Of a stretch of DNA of 64,000 nt, positions 26,335 through 35,391 are shown one piece after another. Position 1 is the first letter of the stretch. Every line of letters begins with the position of its first letter. Both the position numbers and the translations under genes were made by a program. The stretch comes from Chryseobacterium sp. R2A-55 (GTDB lineage: Bacteria; Bacteroidota; Bacteroidia; Flavobacteriales; Weeksellaceae): contig NZ_JACBFP010000002.1 of assembly GCF_021401085.1 (NCBI RefSeq), positions 372,001 through 436,000 on the forward strand. The letters are read 5' to 3'. The notes beneath the pieces are model-generated. The model was not told the origin of the DNA. It ran no database searches and worked only from the letters and a program-made list of their open reading frames with translations.

Positions 26335-26709
26335 TTAAGCTATTTTCGGCGGTTGCCAAATATTTTGAAAATTGTTGGAAATAAAGCAGACGCTGTATTT
26401 GAAATTCAGTTTGGTTTCTACCAAATGAACCGATTGAGACTCCTGGATTTCCGGGGAAACGAAATTAAAAAAAGAAAAAAGGGAGCAGGAATGGCAATTT
26501 GCGCAATCGTTTCCACAGTGATTCTGATCGGAATGTTTTTTCGAAGTATTGTTGTGACAAGGTTGTTTTTTTTCAGTCTTGCAGCAGCGGTCTTCCTGTT
26601 TTTTCTGTTCGCAGCATTGCTCTGTCTGCTGAGCAAACAGCATTTGTTTTGGAAGGACAAACGCCCCCAAACTCAGCACAATCAGAAATAATTTCAATGC
26701 CTTGAACAT
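26335..26709 (-). CDS. Small secreted Cys/His-rich protein
   Basis: A 124-residue protein with a signal peptide (cleavage near residue 26, after FA). Residues about 32-76 hold nine cysteines and several histidines (QCCEQ, DRCCK, PCHNN, HCGNDCANCHSCS), a likely metal-binding segment. The C-terminus ends FQNIWQPPKIA, an ending I recall from small proteins placed before copper-type TonB receptors in Flavobacteriia. It is the first gene of the HMA-receptor operon. A TAacTTTG -7 box (26724 down to 26717) lies 7 bases before the start. No enzyme motif is seen. Confidence 0.7.
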   Translation of the reverse strand: MFKALKLFLIVLSLGAFVLPKQMLFAQQTEQCCEQKKQEDRCCKTEKKQPCHNNTSKKHSDQNHCGNDCANCHSCSLFSFFNFVSPEIQESQSVHLVETKLNFKYSVCFISNNFQNIWQPPKIA

Positions 26710-26854
26710 GATTCTGCAAAGTTAGCGAAATTAATTGTAAAGAAGAAAATCCCGTTAAATTTTCATAAATAACCGTTAAAAATTTTAAATACAATATTCT
26801 GAAAACTAAATCTTTGTAGATTTGCGCCGGTCAATTTATTTAACATAATATCGA

Positions 26855-27640
26855 ATGAGGAAAATCCTTTTGTCACTTAGTCTGGTCTTGTTTATTGCAA
26901 CATCTTTTTACAAAAATGAAATTCATTCCAAAAATATATCTGAAAATCCAACCAAAGTTTCTTCTGTACCCTTAAAGCATCAAGCTGCTGAAAATACCAA
27001 AACGAATACGATCTCAGCTGCGGCGGAGATTTACGAATCGATCGATTTCGGATCATCAAATACGCTCCGTGCCGAAGTTTTTGAGACAGCATACCTGGGT
27101 TTCAGCAATCTGAAAAAAGCCGGGAAGATTGATGCCGATTCCCATCTTCTAAGCATTGGTGACTTTTCTCTTTCTTCTACTCAAAAACGACTTTGGATCA
27201 TTGATTTGAATGAGCGGAAAGTTTTGTTTAATTCTTTAGTCGCACACGGAAAAAATACCGGCGAGGAGTTTGCAAAAAGTTTTTCAAACCGTGAAAGTTC
27301 CTACCAAAGCAGCCTCGGTTTTTATATTACAGAATCAACCTATACTGGGGGAAATGGATATTCCCTGAAACTTTTGGGAATGGATAACGGGTTTAATGAC
27401 AACGCTTTCCAGCGTGCGATTGTGATGCATGGCGCAGATTATGTGAGCGAGAAGTTTATCAGATCGCAAAACCGTATCGGCAGAAGCTGGGGTTGTCCCG
27501 CCGTTCCGAGAGAATTGGCAGTGCCGATTATCAACACGATTAAAGGGAAAAATTGCCTCTTTATTTATTATCCAGATGATCAATATCTTGCAGAATCCGT
27601 CTGGTTAAAAGACGATCAGAATACAGAAGAAGGGATTTAG
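26855..27640 (+). CDS. Murein L,D-transpeptidase catalytic-domain family protein
   Basis: A 261-residue exported protein: a hydrophobic N-terminus (residues 1-20) is followed by a linker, then the catalytic domain from about residue 65. The active-site region reads MHGADYVSEKFIRSQNRIGRSWGCPAVP, with His192 and catalytic Cys214 in SWGCPAV, as in the YkuD-like L,D-transpeptidase family. Such enzymes cross-link or trim peptidoglycan or attach lipoproteins to it. A TAgaTTTG box at 26817-26824 may be its -7 element. It is a single gene. Confidence 0.85.
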   Translation: MRKILLSLSLVLFIATSFYKNEIHSKNISENPTKVSSVPLKHQAAENTKTNTISAAAEIYESIDFGSSNTLRAEVFETAYLGFSNLKKAGKIDADSHLLSIGDFSLSSTQKRLWIIDLNERKVLFNSLVAHGKNTGEEFAKSFSNRESSYQSSLGFYITESTYTGGNGYSLKLLGMDNGFNDNAFQRAIVMHGADYVSEKFIRSQNRIGRSWGCPAVPRELAVPIINTIKGKNCLFIYYPDDQYLAESVWLKDDQNTEEGI

Positions 27641-27730
27641 GTTTTAAATAAATAGGAAAGTTCTTCTATTAATCTTTGCGATTAATGCTCTTGTCTGCTC
27701 CTGTTCACATTCCCTTTCCGGAAGTTTCAC

Positions 27731-27738
27731 TAAATTTG
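27731..27738 (+). promoter_or_regulatory. -7 promoter element of mfd
   Basis: TAAATTTG matches TAnnTTTG. The -33 region is not clear. A transcript from here would begin just before the hairpin at 27751-27775. Confidence 0.4.
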
Positions 27739-27750
27739 CGGCTTGAATCA

Positions 27751-27775
27751 CGATTTCGGAGAAGTCCCGAAATCG
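27751..27775 (+). promoter_or_regulatory. Hairpin at the 5' end of the mfd mRNA
   Basis: CGATTTCGG (27751-27759) pairs perfectly with CCGAAATCG (27767-27775) over a 7-base loop. It sits between the predicted promoter and the mfd ATG and has no T run. It may stabilise the mRNA or control its translation. Confidence 0.45.
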
Positions 27776-27824
27776 CGTTTGTCGTTTTGGATTGATCGCG
27801 ACATTCAATAAACACTTTTTAGTA

Positions 27825-30800
27825 ATGGGTTTAAAAAAAATTAATGAAACCTTTCTTCCGAATCTCCTGCAAAATGAATTCGGGAAGGAAATTTTTAATC
27901 AAATCGAGCAACACAAACACCTTTCTATAAAAGGATTTGCGGGTTCTTTTCCCTCGGTTTTCGCAGCGGAATTATTTTTAGTTCAAAAGAAGTCGGTTCT
28001 CTTTCTGACGGATGACCAAGAAGATGCGCTCTATATTTCTGCCGAAATGGAAGATTTGCTCGGAAAAGAAAACGTGCTGTATTTTCCACCGACGCATCTG
28101 GATCCCTATCAATTGGAAAAAACACAGAATGCGAATTTGGTTTTGAGAACGGAAGTTTTGAACAACATCCACCACAACAAAAAACCGCAAATCATGGTGG
28201 CACCGTTTTCTTCTCTGGCGGAAAAAGTGATGAAAAAAGAAGACTTCAATCAAATTTCCCACACGATAAAAGTCGGTGATTCCCTGGATTTCGATTTTAC
28301 CGAAGAATTGCTGAACCACTTTAATTTTCAGTTGACCGATTTCGTTTCTGAACCCGGCGAATTTTCGGTGAGGGGCGGAATTGTGGACGTTTTTTCTTAC
28401 TCCAGTGAAGAGCCATTCAGAATTACATTTTTCGGAAATGAGGTAGAAAGCATCAAAACGTTCGATATTGAAACCCAACTTTCAAAGGATAAAGTAAGGG
28501 AATTTCAATTGGTTTCCAATATGAATTTTTCAGTGACAGGAACCAAGGTTTCACTGTTGGAAATGGCTCCCAAAAACCTGATGATTATTACCAAAAATGC
28601 AGAATTGGGTTTTTCCAAGATCAAGGATTTCTATGAAAAAGCGGGAGAAAGATTTTCTTCATTAAGTGCAGTGATCAAGCATCAAAAACCTGCTGAACTC
28701 TTCGTTTCAGAAGAAGATCTTAGAAAGGACATCAAAAAATTCCACTGGCTGGATTTTTCGTCAACGCTGCAGTCTTCCGGATTTGCGACAGTCCAACTCA
28801 ATCAGACTTCGCAGCCTGCTTTTAATAAGAATTTCCAACTCTTGATTGAAGATTTGGAAGAGAAGCAAAATGATGGTTTTGACACCTGGATTTCATGTTC
28901 CACCGAAAAACAAAAGGAGCGGCTCGAAGCAATTTTCCAGGATTTGGAAAAAAATATTCCCTTTAAATCCTTTAAATCTGAGTTGCATTCCGGATTCGTG
29001 GATTTGGACCATAAAATCTCAGTGTACACTGATCACCAGATTTTTGATCGATATCAAAGGTTTAAGGCAAAAAATGCATTCGCGAAATCAGAACAACTGA
29101 CCCTGAAGGATTTGATGCAGATGAAGGTAGGCGATTATATTACCCATATCGACCACGGAATCGGGAAATTCATGGGGTTGGTGAAAGTGAATAATAACGG
29201 AAAAGTGCAGGAATGTTTCAAACTGGTTTACAAAAACAATGATTTGCTCTATGTATCCATTCATTCTTTGCACAAAATCTCGAAATACAATGGTCCAGAC
29301 GGAAGAGAAATCGTGCTCTCGAAACTCGGATCGCCTGCCTGGAAATCTTTGAAACAAAAAACCAAAGCGAAAGTCAAACAGATCGCTTTCGACCTCATAA
29401 GACTTTACGCCAAGCGGAAAACCGCAAAGGGGTTTGCTTTCGCCCCCGATTCTTATCTGCAAAATGAACTGGAGGCCAGTTTTATTTACGAAGATACTCC
29501 GGATCAGGAAAAAGCTACTTTCGATGTGAAAAAAGACATGGAAAACGACACCGTGATGGACCGTTTGATCTGTGGCGATGTAGGTTTCGGGAAAACTGAG
29601 GTGGCAATCCGTGCAGCGTTCAAAGCGGCAACGGACGGAAAACAAGTGGCGGTTTTGGTTCCCACCACGATTCTGGCTTTTCAGCATTACCGAAGCTTTA
29701 AGGAAAGACTGAAAGACTTTCCGGTGGAAATCTCATACATGAACCGTTTCCGCACTGCGAAACAAAAATCCGAGACTTTGGAAGGCCTGAAGAACGGAAA
29801 AATCGACATCGTGATCGGCACGCATCAGTTGGTCGGAAGTTCAGTGAAATTTAAGGATTTGGGTCTTTTAATCATCGATGAAGAGCACAAATTTGGTGTT
29901 TCGGTAAAAGACAAACTGAAAACCTTAAAAAGCAATATTGACACATTGACTTTGACCGCGACTCCGATTCCGCGGACGCTGCAATTCTCTCTGATGGCGG
30001 CAAGGGATTTGTCGGTGATAAAAACGCCACCCCCAAATCGGCAACCGGTGGAAACCCAGATTATTGGGTTTAGTGAGGAGATTTTACGCGATGCGGTTTC
30101 CTATGAAATTCAAAGAGACGGACAGGTTTACTTTATTAACAACCGAATTGAAAACCTGAAAGATATTGCGGGACTGATTCAGCGTCTCGTTCCGGATGCC
30201 CGTGTGATCACCGGTCACGGACAAATGGAAGGAAAACAGTTGGAGCAGAATGTTTTGGATTTTATGGAAGGGAAATATGATGTTTTGGTTTCCACGACCA
30301 TCGTGGAAAGTGGGGTGGATGTTCCCAATGCCAACACAATTTTTATCAACGATGCGCAGAAATTCGGAATGGCGGATTTGCACCAAATGCGGGGAAGAGT
30401 TGGTCGCAGCAACCGCAAAGCGTTCTGTTATCTGATCACGCCACCATTTGATATGATGACTTCAGATGCGAGAAAAAGGCTGGAAGCAATCGAGCAGTTT
30501 TCTGATTTGGGAAGCGGTTTCCAGATTGCGATGAAGGATCTGGAAATCCGTGGCGCTGGAGATTTGCTCGGCGGTGAGCAAAGCGGTTTTATCAACGAAA
30601 TGGGTTTCGATACGTATCAGAAAATTATGCAGGAAGCGCTGGATGAACTTCAGAATGATGAAGAGTTTGACCATCTTTTTGAAAATGAGGAGGAAAGGAA
30701 GAAGTTATTCAAGTCCACGAAGGAAGTCAATATCGATACCGATTTGGAATTGATGTTGCCGGATTCTTATGTTTCAAGTATTGAGGAAAGACTTTCACTT

Positions 30801-31178
30801 TACCAAAAACTGGCGGAAATCCAAAATAAGCAAGAACTTCAAAAATTTGAAAGTGAATTGGTTGACCGTTTCGGAATCTTGCCAAAAGAAGCCAAAAATC
30901 TTTTAAAATCTGTAGAACTAAAATGGATCGCCGCAGAAATCGGTTTTGAGAAAATCGTGGTGAAGAACGGGATTTTCCTCGGCTATTTCCCATCGAATCC
31001 GCAGGATAAATTTTACCAGAGCGATAAATTCCGGCATATTATTTCGTATTTATCAATGAATCCGAAAGAAGCAACCTTAAAGGAGAAACATTCAGCAGAA
31101 GGAAATCAGTTGATGATGCGAAAAGAGAATGTGCAGAATGTGGATGAAGTGACCGGAGTTTTGGAAAGGATTTTATGA
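27825..31178 (+). CDS. mfd: Transcription-repair coupling factor
   Basis: A 1117-residue DNA translocase that removes stalled RNA polymerase and recruits UvrA to lesions. In order: a UvrB-like module (residues about 20-400), the RNA-polymerase-interacting CarD-like domain (about 435-510, VGDYITHIDHGIGKFMG), then the two RecA-like motor domains with Walker A CGDVGFGKTE (near 583-592), IIDEEHKFGV (near 683), TATPIPRTL and RGRVGRS. The C-terminal TRCF domain follows. The ATG at 27825 gives MGLKKINETF; a TTG at 27792 is in frame but unlikely. Confidence 0.97.
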   Translation: MGLKKINETFLPNLLQNEFGKEIFNQIEQHKHLSIKGFAGSFPSVFAAELFLVQKKSVLFLTDDQEDALYISAEMEDLLGKENVLYFPPTHLDPYQLEKTQNANLVLRTEVLNNIHHNKKPQIMVAPFSSLAEKVMKKEDFNQISHTIKVGDSLDFDFTEELLNHFNFQLTDFVSEPGEFSVRGGIVDVFSYSSEEPFRITFFGNEVESIKTFDIETQLSKDKVREFQLVSNMNFSVTGTKVSLLEMAPKNLMIITKNAELGFSKIKDFYEKAGERFSSLSAVIKHQKPAELFVSEEDLRKDIKKFHWLDFSSTLQSSGFATVQLNQTSQPAFNKNFQLLIEDLEEKQNDGFDTWISCSTEKQKERLEAIFQDLEKNIPFKSFKSELHSGFVDLDHKISVYTDHQIFDRYQRFKAKNAFAKSEQLTLKDLMQMKVGDYITHIDHGIGKFMGLVKVNNNGKVQECFKLVYKNNDLLYVSIHSLHKISKYNGPDGREIVLSKLGSPAWKSLKQKTKAKVKQIAFDLIRLYAKRKTAKGFAFAPDSYLQNELEASFIYEDTPDQEKATFDVKKDMENDTVMDRLICGDVGFGKTEVAIRAAFKAATDGKQVAVLVPTTILAFQHYRSFKERLKDFPVEISYMNRFRTAKQKSETLEGLKNGKIDIVIGTHQLVGSSVKFKDLGLLIIDEEHKFGVSVKDKLKTLKSNIDTLTLTATPIPRTLQFSLMAARDLSVIKTPPPNRQPVETQIIGFSEEILRDAVSYEIQRDGQVYFINNRIENLKDIAGLIQRLVPDARVITGHGQMEGKQLEQNVLDFMEGKYDVLVSTTIVESGVDVPNANTIFINDAQKFGMADLHQMRGRVGRSNRKAFCYLITPPFDMMTSDARKRLEAIEQFSDLGSGFQIAMKDLEIRGAGDLLGGEQSGFINEMGFDTYQKIMQEALDELQNDEEFDHLFENEEERKKLFKSTKEVNIDTDLELMLPDSYVSSIEERLSLYQKLAEIQNKQELQKFESELVDRFGILPKEAKNLLKSVELKWIAAEIGFEKIVVKNGIFLGYFPSNPQDKFYQSDKFRHIISYLSMNPKEATLKEKHSAEGNQLMMRKENVQNVDEVTGVLERIL

Positions 31179-31218
31179 TTTGAGAAAAGCCATATTTTAC
31201 AAAAACAATCGGTAGGTT

Positions 31219-31239
31219 ACCGGCAGATAAGTTGCCGGT
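31219..31239. repeat. Inverted repeat after mfd
   Basis: ACCGGCA (31219-31225) and TGCCGGT (31233-31239) pair perfectly over 7 bases, flanked by GTTA and TTAAC. It is GC-richer than its surroundings but lacks a T run, so it is not a standard terminator. Confidence 0.4.
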
Positions 31240-31337
31240 TGCGAGGTTAACTTGCTTGAAAAATTTTACCAAAAGTAATTTTCCAACCAAAATTCCGTTC
31301 AAAAAAAAACATTACATTTGCGCAAGATACTTTAGAA

Positions 31338-32183
31338 ATGAAAAAGTTACTCTATTTTTTTACGTTTGCATTCAGTTTATTAATCGTTTTTTCCTGTGAA
31401 CCGGCAAGAGATCAAAACGGTGATCTGCTTTTCGGTGTTGATGGAGCCGGTGGAACTGGAGGCGGTGGAACACCACCTTCCGGAAGGTTGCTGACAAAAA
31501 TGGAATCCCATGCGATTGATCTGGAAACGGGTGAAATGTCTGACGAAACATTGACTTTCCAGTACGAAGGAACAAAGCTTGTTTCCACAACTGATCAGGA
31601 TGGCAATGTGACGTTGATTACCTATAATTCAAATAATAGGATTTCTAAATTAACCAGTGCGGGTCAAACAGCTACTTTGGAATACAGCGGATCCAATGTT
31701 TCTAAGTTGACCAGCGATATCACCGGATTGCTTAAAACCACTTCTACTTTTACCTACTCCGGAAGCAAACTCACCAAAGTGGCAACAATCCATGAATTCA
31801 CTTTTCCTATTCCGATGAAAAGCTATATTGAGGGGAATTACACCTATTCGGGCTCTAATATTGTGAAAACAATTATCAAGACCGGAATCTATAATTTTGA
31901 TGGACAACTTGAAATGAGTCCGGATGACCAAGTGTACGACATAAGTTTTGATGACAAAAAATCGCCGTATAAGCTGCTTCCTTCGGAATATCTTTCCTAT
32001 ATGTTTGGAATGGGACCACACGGAGCATTTTTGCAATCAGCAAACAACCATTTGCAGCTGAAGATTTCGGCGACCGGTACGCCGGCAGAAACCACCAACT
32101 ACACTCATATTTATGATAGCGAGGGATATCCTATGAAGACTACATCTTCTGCGGACGAGTATATCATTTATACCTACAAATAA
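31338..32183 (+). CDS. Lipoprotein with beta-strand repeats resembling YD-type units
   Basis: A 281-residue lipoprotein; the signal ends in VFSC (Cys20), followed by EPARDQNGDLLFGV and a Gly-rich linker (GAGGTGGGG). The mature part consists of short repeating beta units: LTFQYEGTKLVSTT, ITYNSNNRISKLTS, LEYSGSNVSKLTS, FTYSGSKLTKVAT, YTYSGSNIVKT. These resemble single RHS/YD-type repeats. Function is unknown; surface or periplasmic binding is plausible. A TAcaTTTG box lies at 31313-31320. The pth gene follows after 9 bases and may be co-transcribed. Confidence 0.7.
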   Translation: MKKLLYFFTFAFSLLIVFSCEPARDQNGDLLFGVDGAGGTGGGGTPPSGRLLTKMESHAIDLETGEMSDETLTFQYEGTKLVSTTDQDGNVTLITYNSNNRISKLTSAGQTATLEYSGSNVSKLTSDITGLLKTTSTFTYSGSKLTKVATIHEFTFPIPMKSYIEGNYTYSGSNIVKTIIKTGIYNFDGQLEMSPDDQVYDISFDDKKSPYKLLPSEYLSYMFGMGPHGAFLQSANNHLQLKISATGTPAETTNYTHIYDSEGYPMKTTSSADEYIIYTYK

Positions 32184-32192
32184 TTCCATGAA

Positions 32193-32756
32193 ATGAAATA
32201 CCTCATCGTAGGTCTTGGCAATAAAGGCGAAGAATATACTGAAACCCGGCACAATGTCGGGTTTAAAGTTGCTGAAAAAATCGCTGCGGAAATGGATGCA
32301 CCCTTCAAATCTGCGAATTTCGGTTTGATGGCGGAAGGTAAATACAAAGGCAGAAAAGTATTTGTCTTAAAACCAGATACCTACATGAACCTTTCCGGCA
32401 ATGCAGTGAGATTCTGGATGCAGAAAGAGCATATTCCCTTGGAAAACCTGCTCATTATCACGGATGATTTGGCGCTTCCCTTCGGAACATTACGAATGAG
32501 AGGAAAAGGTTCAGATGCCGGTCACAATGGTCTGAAAAGCATCAACGAACAGCTTCAAACCCAAAACTATGCAAGGATCCGTTTCGGGATTTCTGCGGAT
32601 TTCTCCGAAGGTCAACAGGTGGATTATGTCCTCGGAAAATGGAATGAGGAGGAGCTGAAAACTTTGCAAGAAAGGATCGGTCTTTTTGCGAAAGCCTCTC
32701 TGTCATTTGTTTTCGCGGGAATTCAAAATACGATGTCTGCATTTAACGGAAAATGA
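32193..32756 (+). CDS. pth: Peptidyl-tRNA hydrolase
   Basis: A 187-residue enzyme that frees tRNA from peptidyl-tRNA dropped by ribosomes. Family signatures are intact: YLIVGLGNKGEEYTETRHNVGF with Asn10 and catalytic His20, KPDTYMNLSG, ITDDLALPFGTLRMRGKGSDAGHNGLKSI. The length is normal. It begins 9 bases after the lipoprotein gene on the same strand. Confidence 0.96.
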   Translation: MKYLIVGLGNKGEEYTETRHNVGFKVAEKIAAEMDAPFKSANFGLMAEGKYKGRKVFVLKPDTYMNLSGNAVRFWMQKEHIPLENLLIITDDLALPFGTLRMRGKGSDAGHNGLKSINEQLQTQNYARIRFGISADFSEGQQVDYVLGKWNEEELKTLQERIGLFAKASLSFVFAGIQNTMSAFNGK

Positions 32757-32844
32757 TTAAAATACGATTCTCAGGACGAAAGAGAAGAATCACAAATTCT
32801 ATCTGTCAATATGCAGTATTGGAAATCCGAAAATCTAGACCATC

Positions 32845-33525
32845 TTAGTCAAAATTTTTATTATTTTTCTTGCTCATCAGCCATTCTGTATTGGTGAGGT
32901 CATACACTTTTTGAATGTCTTTGAGGATTTCTTCAAAATCGATATCCAGGTCGATGATTTTTCCCGTCTTCATATCGAAAACCCATCCGTGAACAATCGG
33001 AAAATGATTGGCAATATACTGTTCCTGCACACATGCCATTTTGATCACGTTGATGCAGTTTTCTTCCACATTTAATTCTACCAGTCTGTCGTAGCGTGCA
33101 TGTTCATCTTCAATTGCATCAAGTTCTTTTTGGTGAAGTCGGTAAACGTCGCGGATGGTCCGTAACCAAGGATTCAGCAATCCCAAATCTTGTGGAGTCA
33201 TCGCGGCTTTCACGCCACCGCAACCATAATGTCCGCAAACGATAATGTGTTTCACTTTCAAATGTTCCACCGCATATTGGATCACCGCTGTGGAGCTCAT
33301 GTCAAGCGTGTTCACCACATTGGAGATATTTCTGTGAACGAATAATTCTCCCGGGGTCAATCCCATTAATTCTTCTGCAGAAACACGGCTGTCTGAGCAA
33401 CCGATATACAGGTACTGTGGATTTTGACCTGCTGCGAGTGTGTCAAAATATTGGGGATCCAGTTCCAATTTTTTCTGGATCCATTTTTCGTTGTTTTCGA
33501 AGATTTTTTGGTAAGACTGTTTCAT
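32845..33525 (-). CDS. can: Beta-class carbonic anhydrase
   Basis: A 226-residue zinc enzyme that interconverts CO2 and bicarbonate. Zinc ligands are in the usual places: Cys43 in GCSDSRV (with the Asp45-Arg47 pair), and His99 and Cys102 in CGHYGCGG. The layout fits the larger plant/E. coli Can type. It should supply bicarbonate for carboxylases. The gene lies 29 bases after the last gene of the polysaccharide block but its role is unrelated. Confidence 0.93.
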   Translation of the reverse strand: MKQSYQKIFENNEKWIQKKLELDPQYFDTLAAGQNPQYLYIGCSDSRVSAEELMGLTPGELFVHRNISNVVNTLDMSSTAVIQYAVEHLKVKHIIVCGHYGCGGVKAAMTPQDLGLLNPWLRTIRDVYRLHQKELDAIEDEHARYDRLVELNVEENCINVIKMACVQEQYIANHFPIVHGWVFDMKTGKIIDLDIDFEEILKDIQKVYDLTNTEWLMSKKNNKNFD

Positions 33526-33554
33526 TTTTAGACTGAATTGATTTTAGATTTTAA

Positions 33555-34109
33555 TCACGGTATTCTATTGTTAATATAACTTTCGGTTGCATTTTTACTT
33601 TCGGTGATTTGCCCGGGATTACCGATGACTACAGAATTAGAAGGAACATCAAAGTTGACATAGGAATTCGGGCCGATCAACACATTGTCGCCGATTTTTA
33701 TACGGCCAACGATTACTGCGTTGGGTCCAATCCAAACTTCATTTCCGATTTCGGGAACTCCCTCATTTTTTCCCCGGTTTGCCTGTGCGATGGTGACACC
33801 TTGCGCAATATTGCAGTTTTTGCCGATTTTCGCTTTTGGATTGATCACCACCGTTCCCCAATGTCCCAGGTAAAAACCTTCCCCGATTTTTGTTTCAGGA
33901 TAAATCTGGAAACCGTATTTAATTTGATGATGTCTCAAAATCAAACGCCACCAAATTCCCCAAAATGATTTTTTCGGAAATTGCTGGGTTTTCCTTAAAA
34001 GATAGACGAAATGCAGATTCGGATTGATGCATTTTGCCCAAATCTCTAAAGTGGAGAGCCATTTCCCGCTTTCCCGATAGAAATCTTTTTGGATGGTTGT
34101 TTTAGACAT
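33555..34109 (-). CDS. Serine acetyltransferase-like hexapeptide acyltransferase
   Basis: A 184-residue left-handed beta-helix acyltransferase. Repeats such as IYPETKIGEGFYLGHWGTVVINPKAKIGKNCNIAQGVTI and VWIGPNAVIVGRIKIGDNVLIGPNSYV are of the serine-acetyltransferase type. Cysteine synthesis genes are absent and the gene lies in a glycosyltransferase cluster, so acetylation of a sugar is more likely than CysE function. The start MSKTTIQKDF (34109) is preferred over the upstream Met at 34175, which adds 22 unlikely residues. Confidence 0.8.
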   Translation of the reverse strand: MSKTTIQKDFYRESGKWLSTLEIWAKCINPNLHFVYLLRKTQQFPKKSFWGIWWRLILRHHQIKYGFQIYPETKIGEGFYLGHWGTVVINPKAKIGKNCNIAQGVTIAQANRGKNEGVPEIGNEVWIGPNAVIVGRIKIGDNVLIGPNSYVNFDVPSNSVVIGNPGQITESKNATESYINNRIP

Positions 34110-34206
34110 TGGAACAAAGATAATTTTTATCTCACAATTTTCACAGAATTGAACAGATTTTCTCCTATCCATCAAGTAAAGAATGAAATTTCTTTACCCA
34201 TTAAGG

Positions 34207-35379
34207 TTAAAGTTCATCGATGATTTTCATTATGGAGCTCACGGAATTTTCCAGATTAAAAGGCATCTCATAATTTCTCAGTTCCCGTTGATAGGGCTCA
34301 AAACTTCCAGGATCGGTTAATGCTTTTTTAATTCCTTCATAGATTCCTTCTTCGGAATTTTCAACGATTAAACCCAGTTTTCCGTCGAGCAACATTTCCC
34401 GTACTCCCGAAACGTCTGTGGCGATGATGTTCTTTTTTAATGTTATTGCTTCGAAAAGTACTGTTGGAAAACCCTCATATCTTGAACTCAAGATAAAGAA
34501 ATCTGCTTCTTTAACATGAGGATATGGATTATTGGTAAACCCAATCATTTCTGCAGTTTCATCCACTCCCAGATTTTTTTTCAGCTTTTTTATTTTTTCA
34601 AAATCGTAGCCGTCTCCCACTATTTTCACATGATGCCTAAATCCTTCATTGAGCAATTTTTTGTGAACATGGAGCAATCTGTCAAAACCTTTCTGAGGAA
34701 AAACAGTTCCCACACCCACAAAGGTTGGAATCGGTTTTTCCAGGTTGGAAAAGGTTTTTAAGATCCCTTCCGGAGATTTTGGGGCATCTGACTTCAAGTG
34801 AATTTCCTTCGTATCCAAAGGATTGTAGATCCTCACAATTCTGTTTCGTTCCTCTTCATTTTTGGCCAAATTCTGAAAATCATGCTGAATCTGTTCAGAG
34901 ATGACCATGATTTTATCAAACCCAAAAAATATTCGGATTTCATGATCATTTTGGAAATGGGTCTTTCTCAAATCATTGTGAATCCAGACGATTTTTTTGG
35001 ATGAGGGTAATGGCGAATTCAAAATTTCGTCCCGAAATCCGTGAATTGCCGCAAATTCGATATCGTATTTTTTCCCCTTTAAGATGGTGGAGTACAGGAT
35101 TTTCGGAAAAGTTTTCAATAGCTTTTGATATAGAACCCGAAATGCCTTTCGTGGAATATCCTGAATTCGGTTGGTGGTAATCATTTCGCCTTTGTTGAGG
35201 TACAAAATATTGACCCATTTGGGAATTTCCGCCAAATATTTCCCGGAATAAAGGTTTAAAAGTAAATCGATTTCGTATTGATTTTCGGGCAGGTTTTTCA
35301 GAAAAGTCGTCAACACTTTTTCTGCGCCACCATGACGCAGAGAGCCGATTCTGATGAGGATTTTCTTTTTGGATTCCAC
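34207..35379 (-). CDS. Glycosyltransferase, GT4 family
   Basis: A 390-residue GT-B transferase. RIGSLRHGGAEKVLTTFLKNL is the usual N-terminal acceptor-side start. The C-terminal nucleotide-sugar domain shows VGVGTVFPQKGFDRLL and the E-x7-E motif in SSRYEGFPTVLFEAITL. It transfers a sugar to the growing cell-surface glycan on the cytoplasmic face. It lies 12 bases after the acyltransferase at 35392. Confidence 0.9.
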   Translation of the reverse strand: MESKKKILIRIGSLRHGGAEKVLTTFLKNLPENQYEIDLLLNLYSGKYLAEIPKWVNILYLNKGEMITTNRIQDIPRKAFRVLYQKLLKTFPKILYSTILKGKKYDIEFAAIHGFRDEILNSPLPSSKKIVWIHNDLRKTHFQNDHEIRIFFGFDKIMVISEQIQHDFQNLAKNEEERNRIVRIYNPLDTKEIHLKSDAPKSPEGILKTFSNLEKPIPTFVGVGTVFPQKGFDRLLHVHKKLLNEGFRHHVKIVGDGYDFEKIKKLKKNLGVDETAEMIGFTNNPYPHVKEADFFILSSRYEGFPTVLFEAITLKKNIIATDVSGVREMLLDGKLGLIVENSEEGIYEGIKKALTDPGSFEPYQRELRNYEMPFNLENSVSSIMKIIDEL

Positions 35380-35391
35380 GAAAACAAGCTA

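Noticed and set aside
27668-27686. ATTAATC/GATTAAT dyad after the L,D-transpeptidase gene
   Set aside because: AT-only stem without a T run; too weak to call a terminator.
29088-29687. Minus-strand frame of 199 codons inside mfd
   Set aside because: Opposite the intact helicase region of mfd; composition is typical of an antisense shadow.
33555-34109. Calling this acyltransferase CysE (serine acetyltransferase)
   Set aside because: The fold and repeats fit, but it is in a glycan locus without cysteine synthase; sugar acetylation is as likely or more so.
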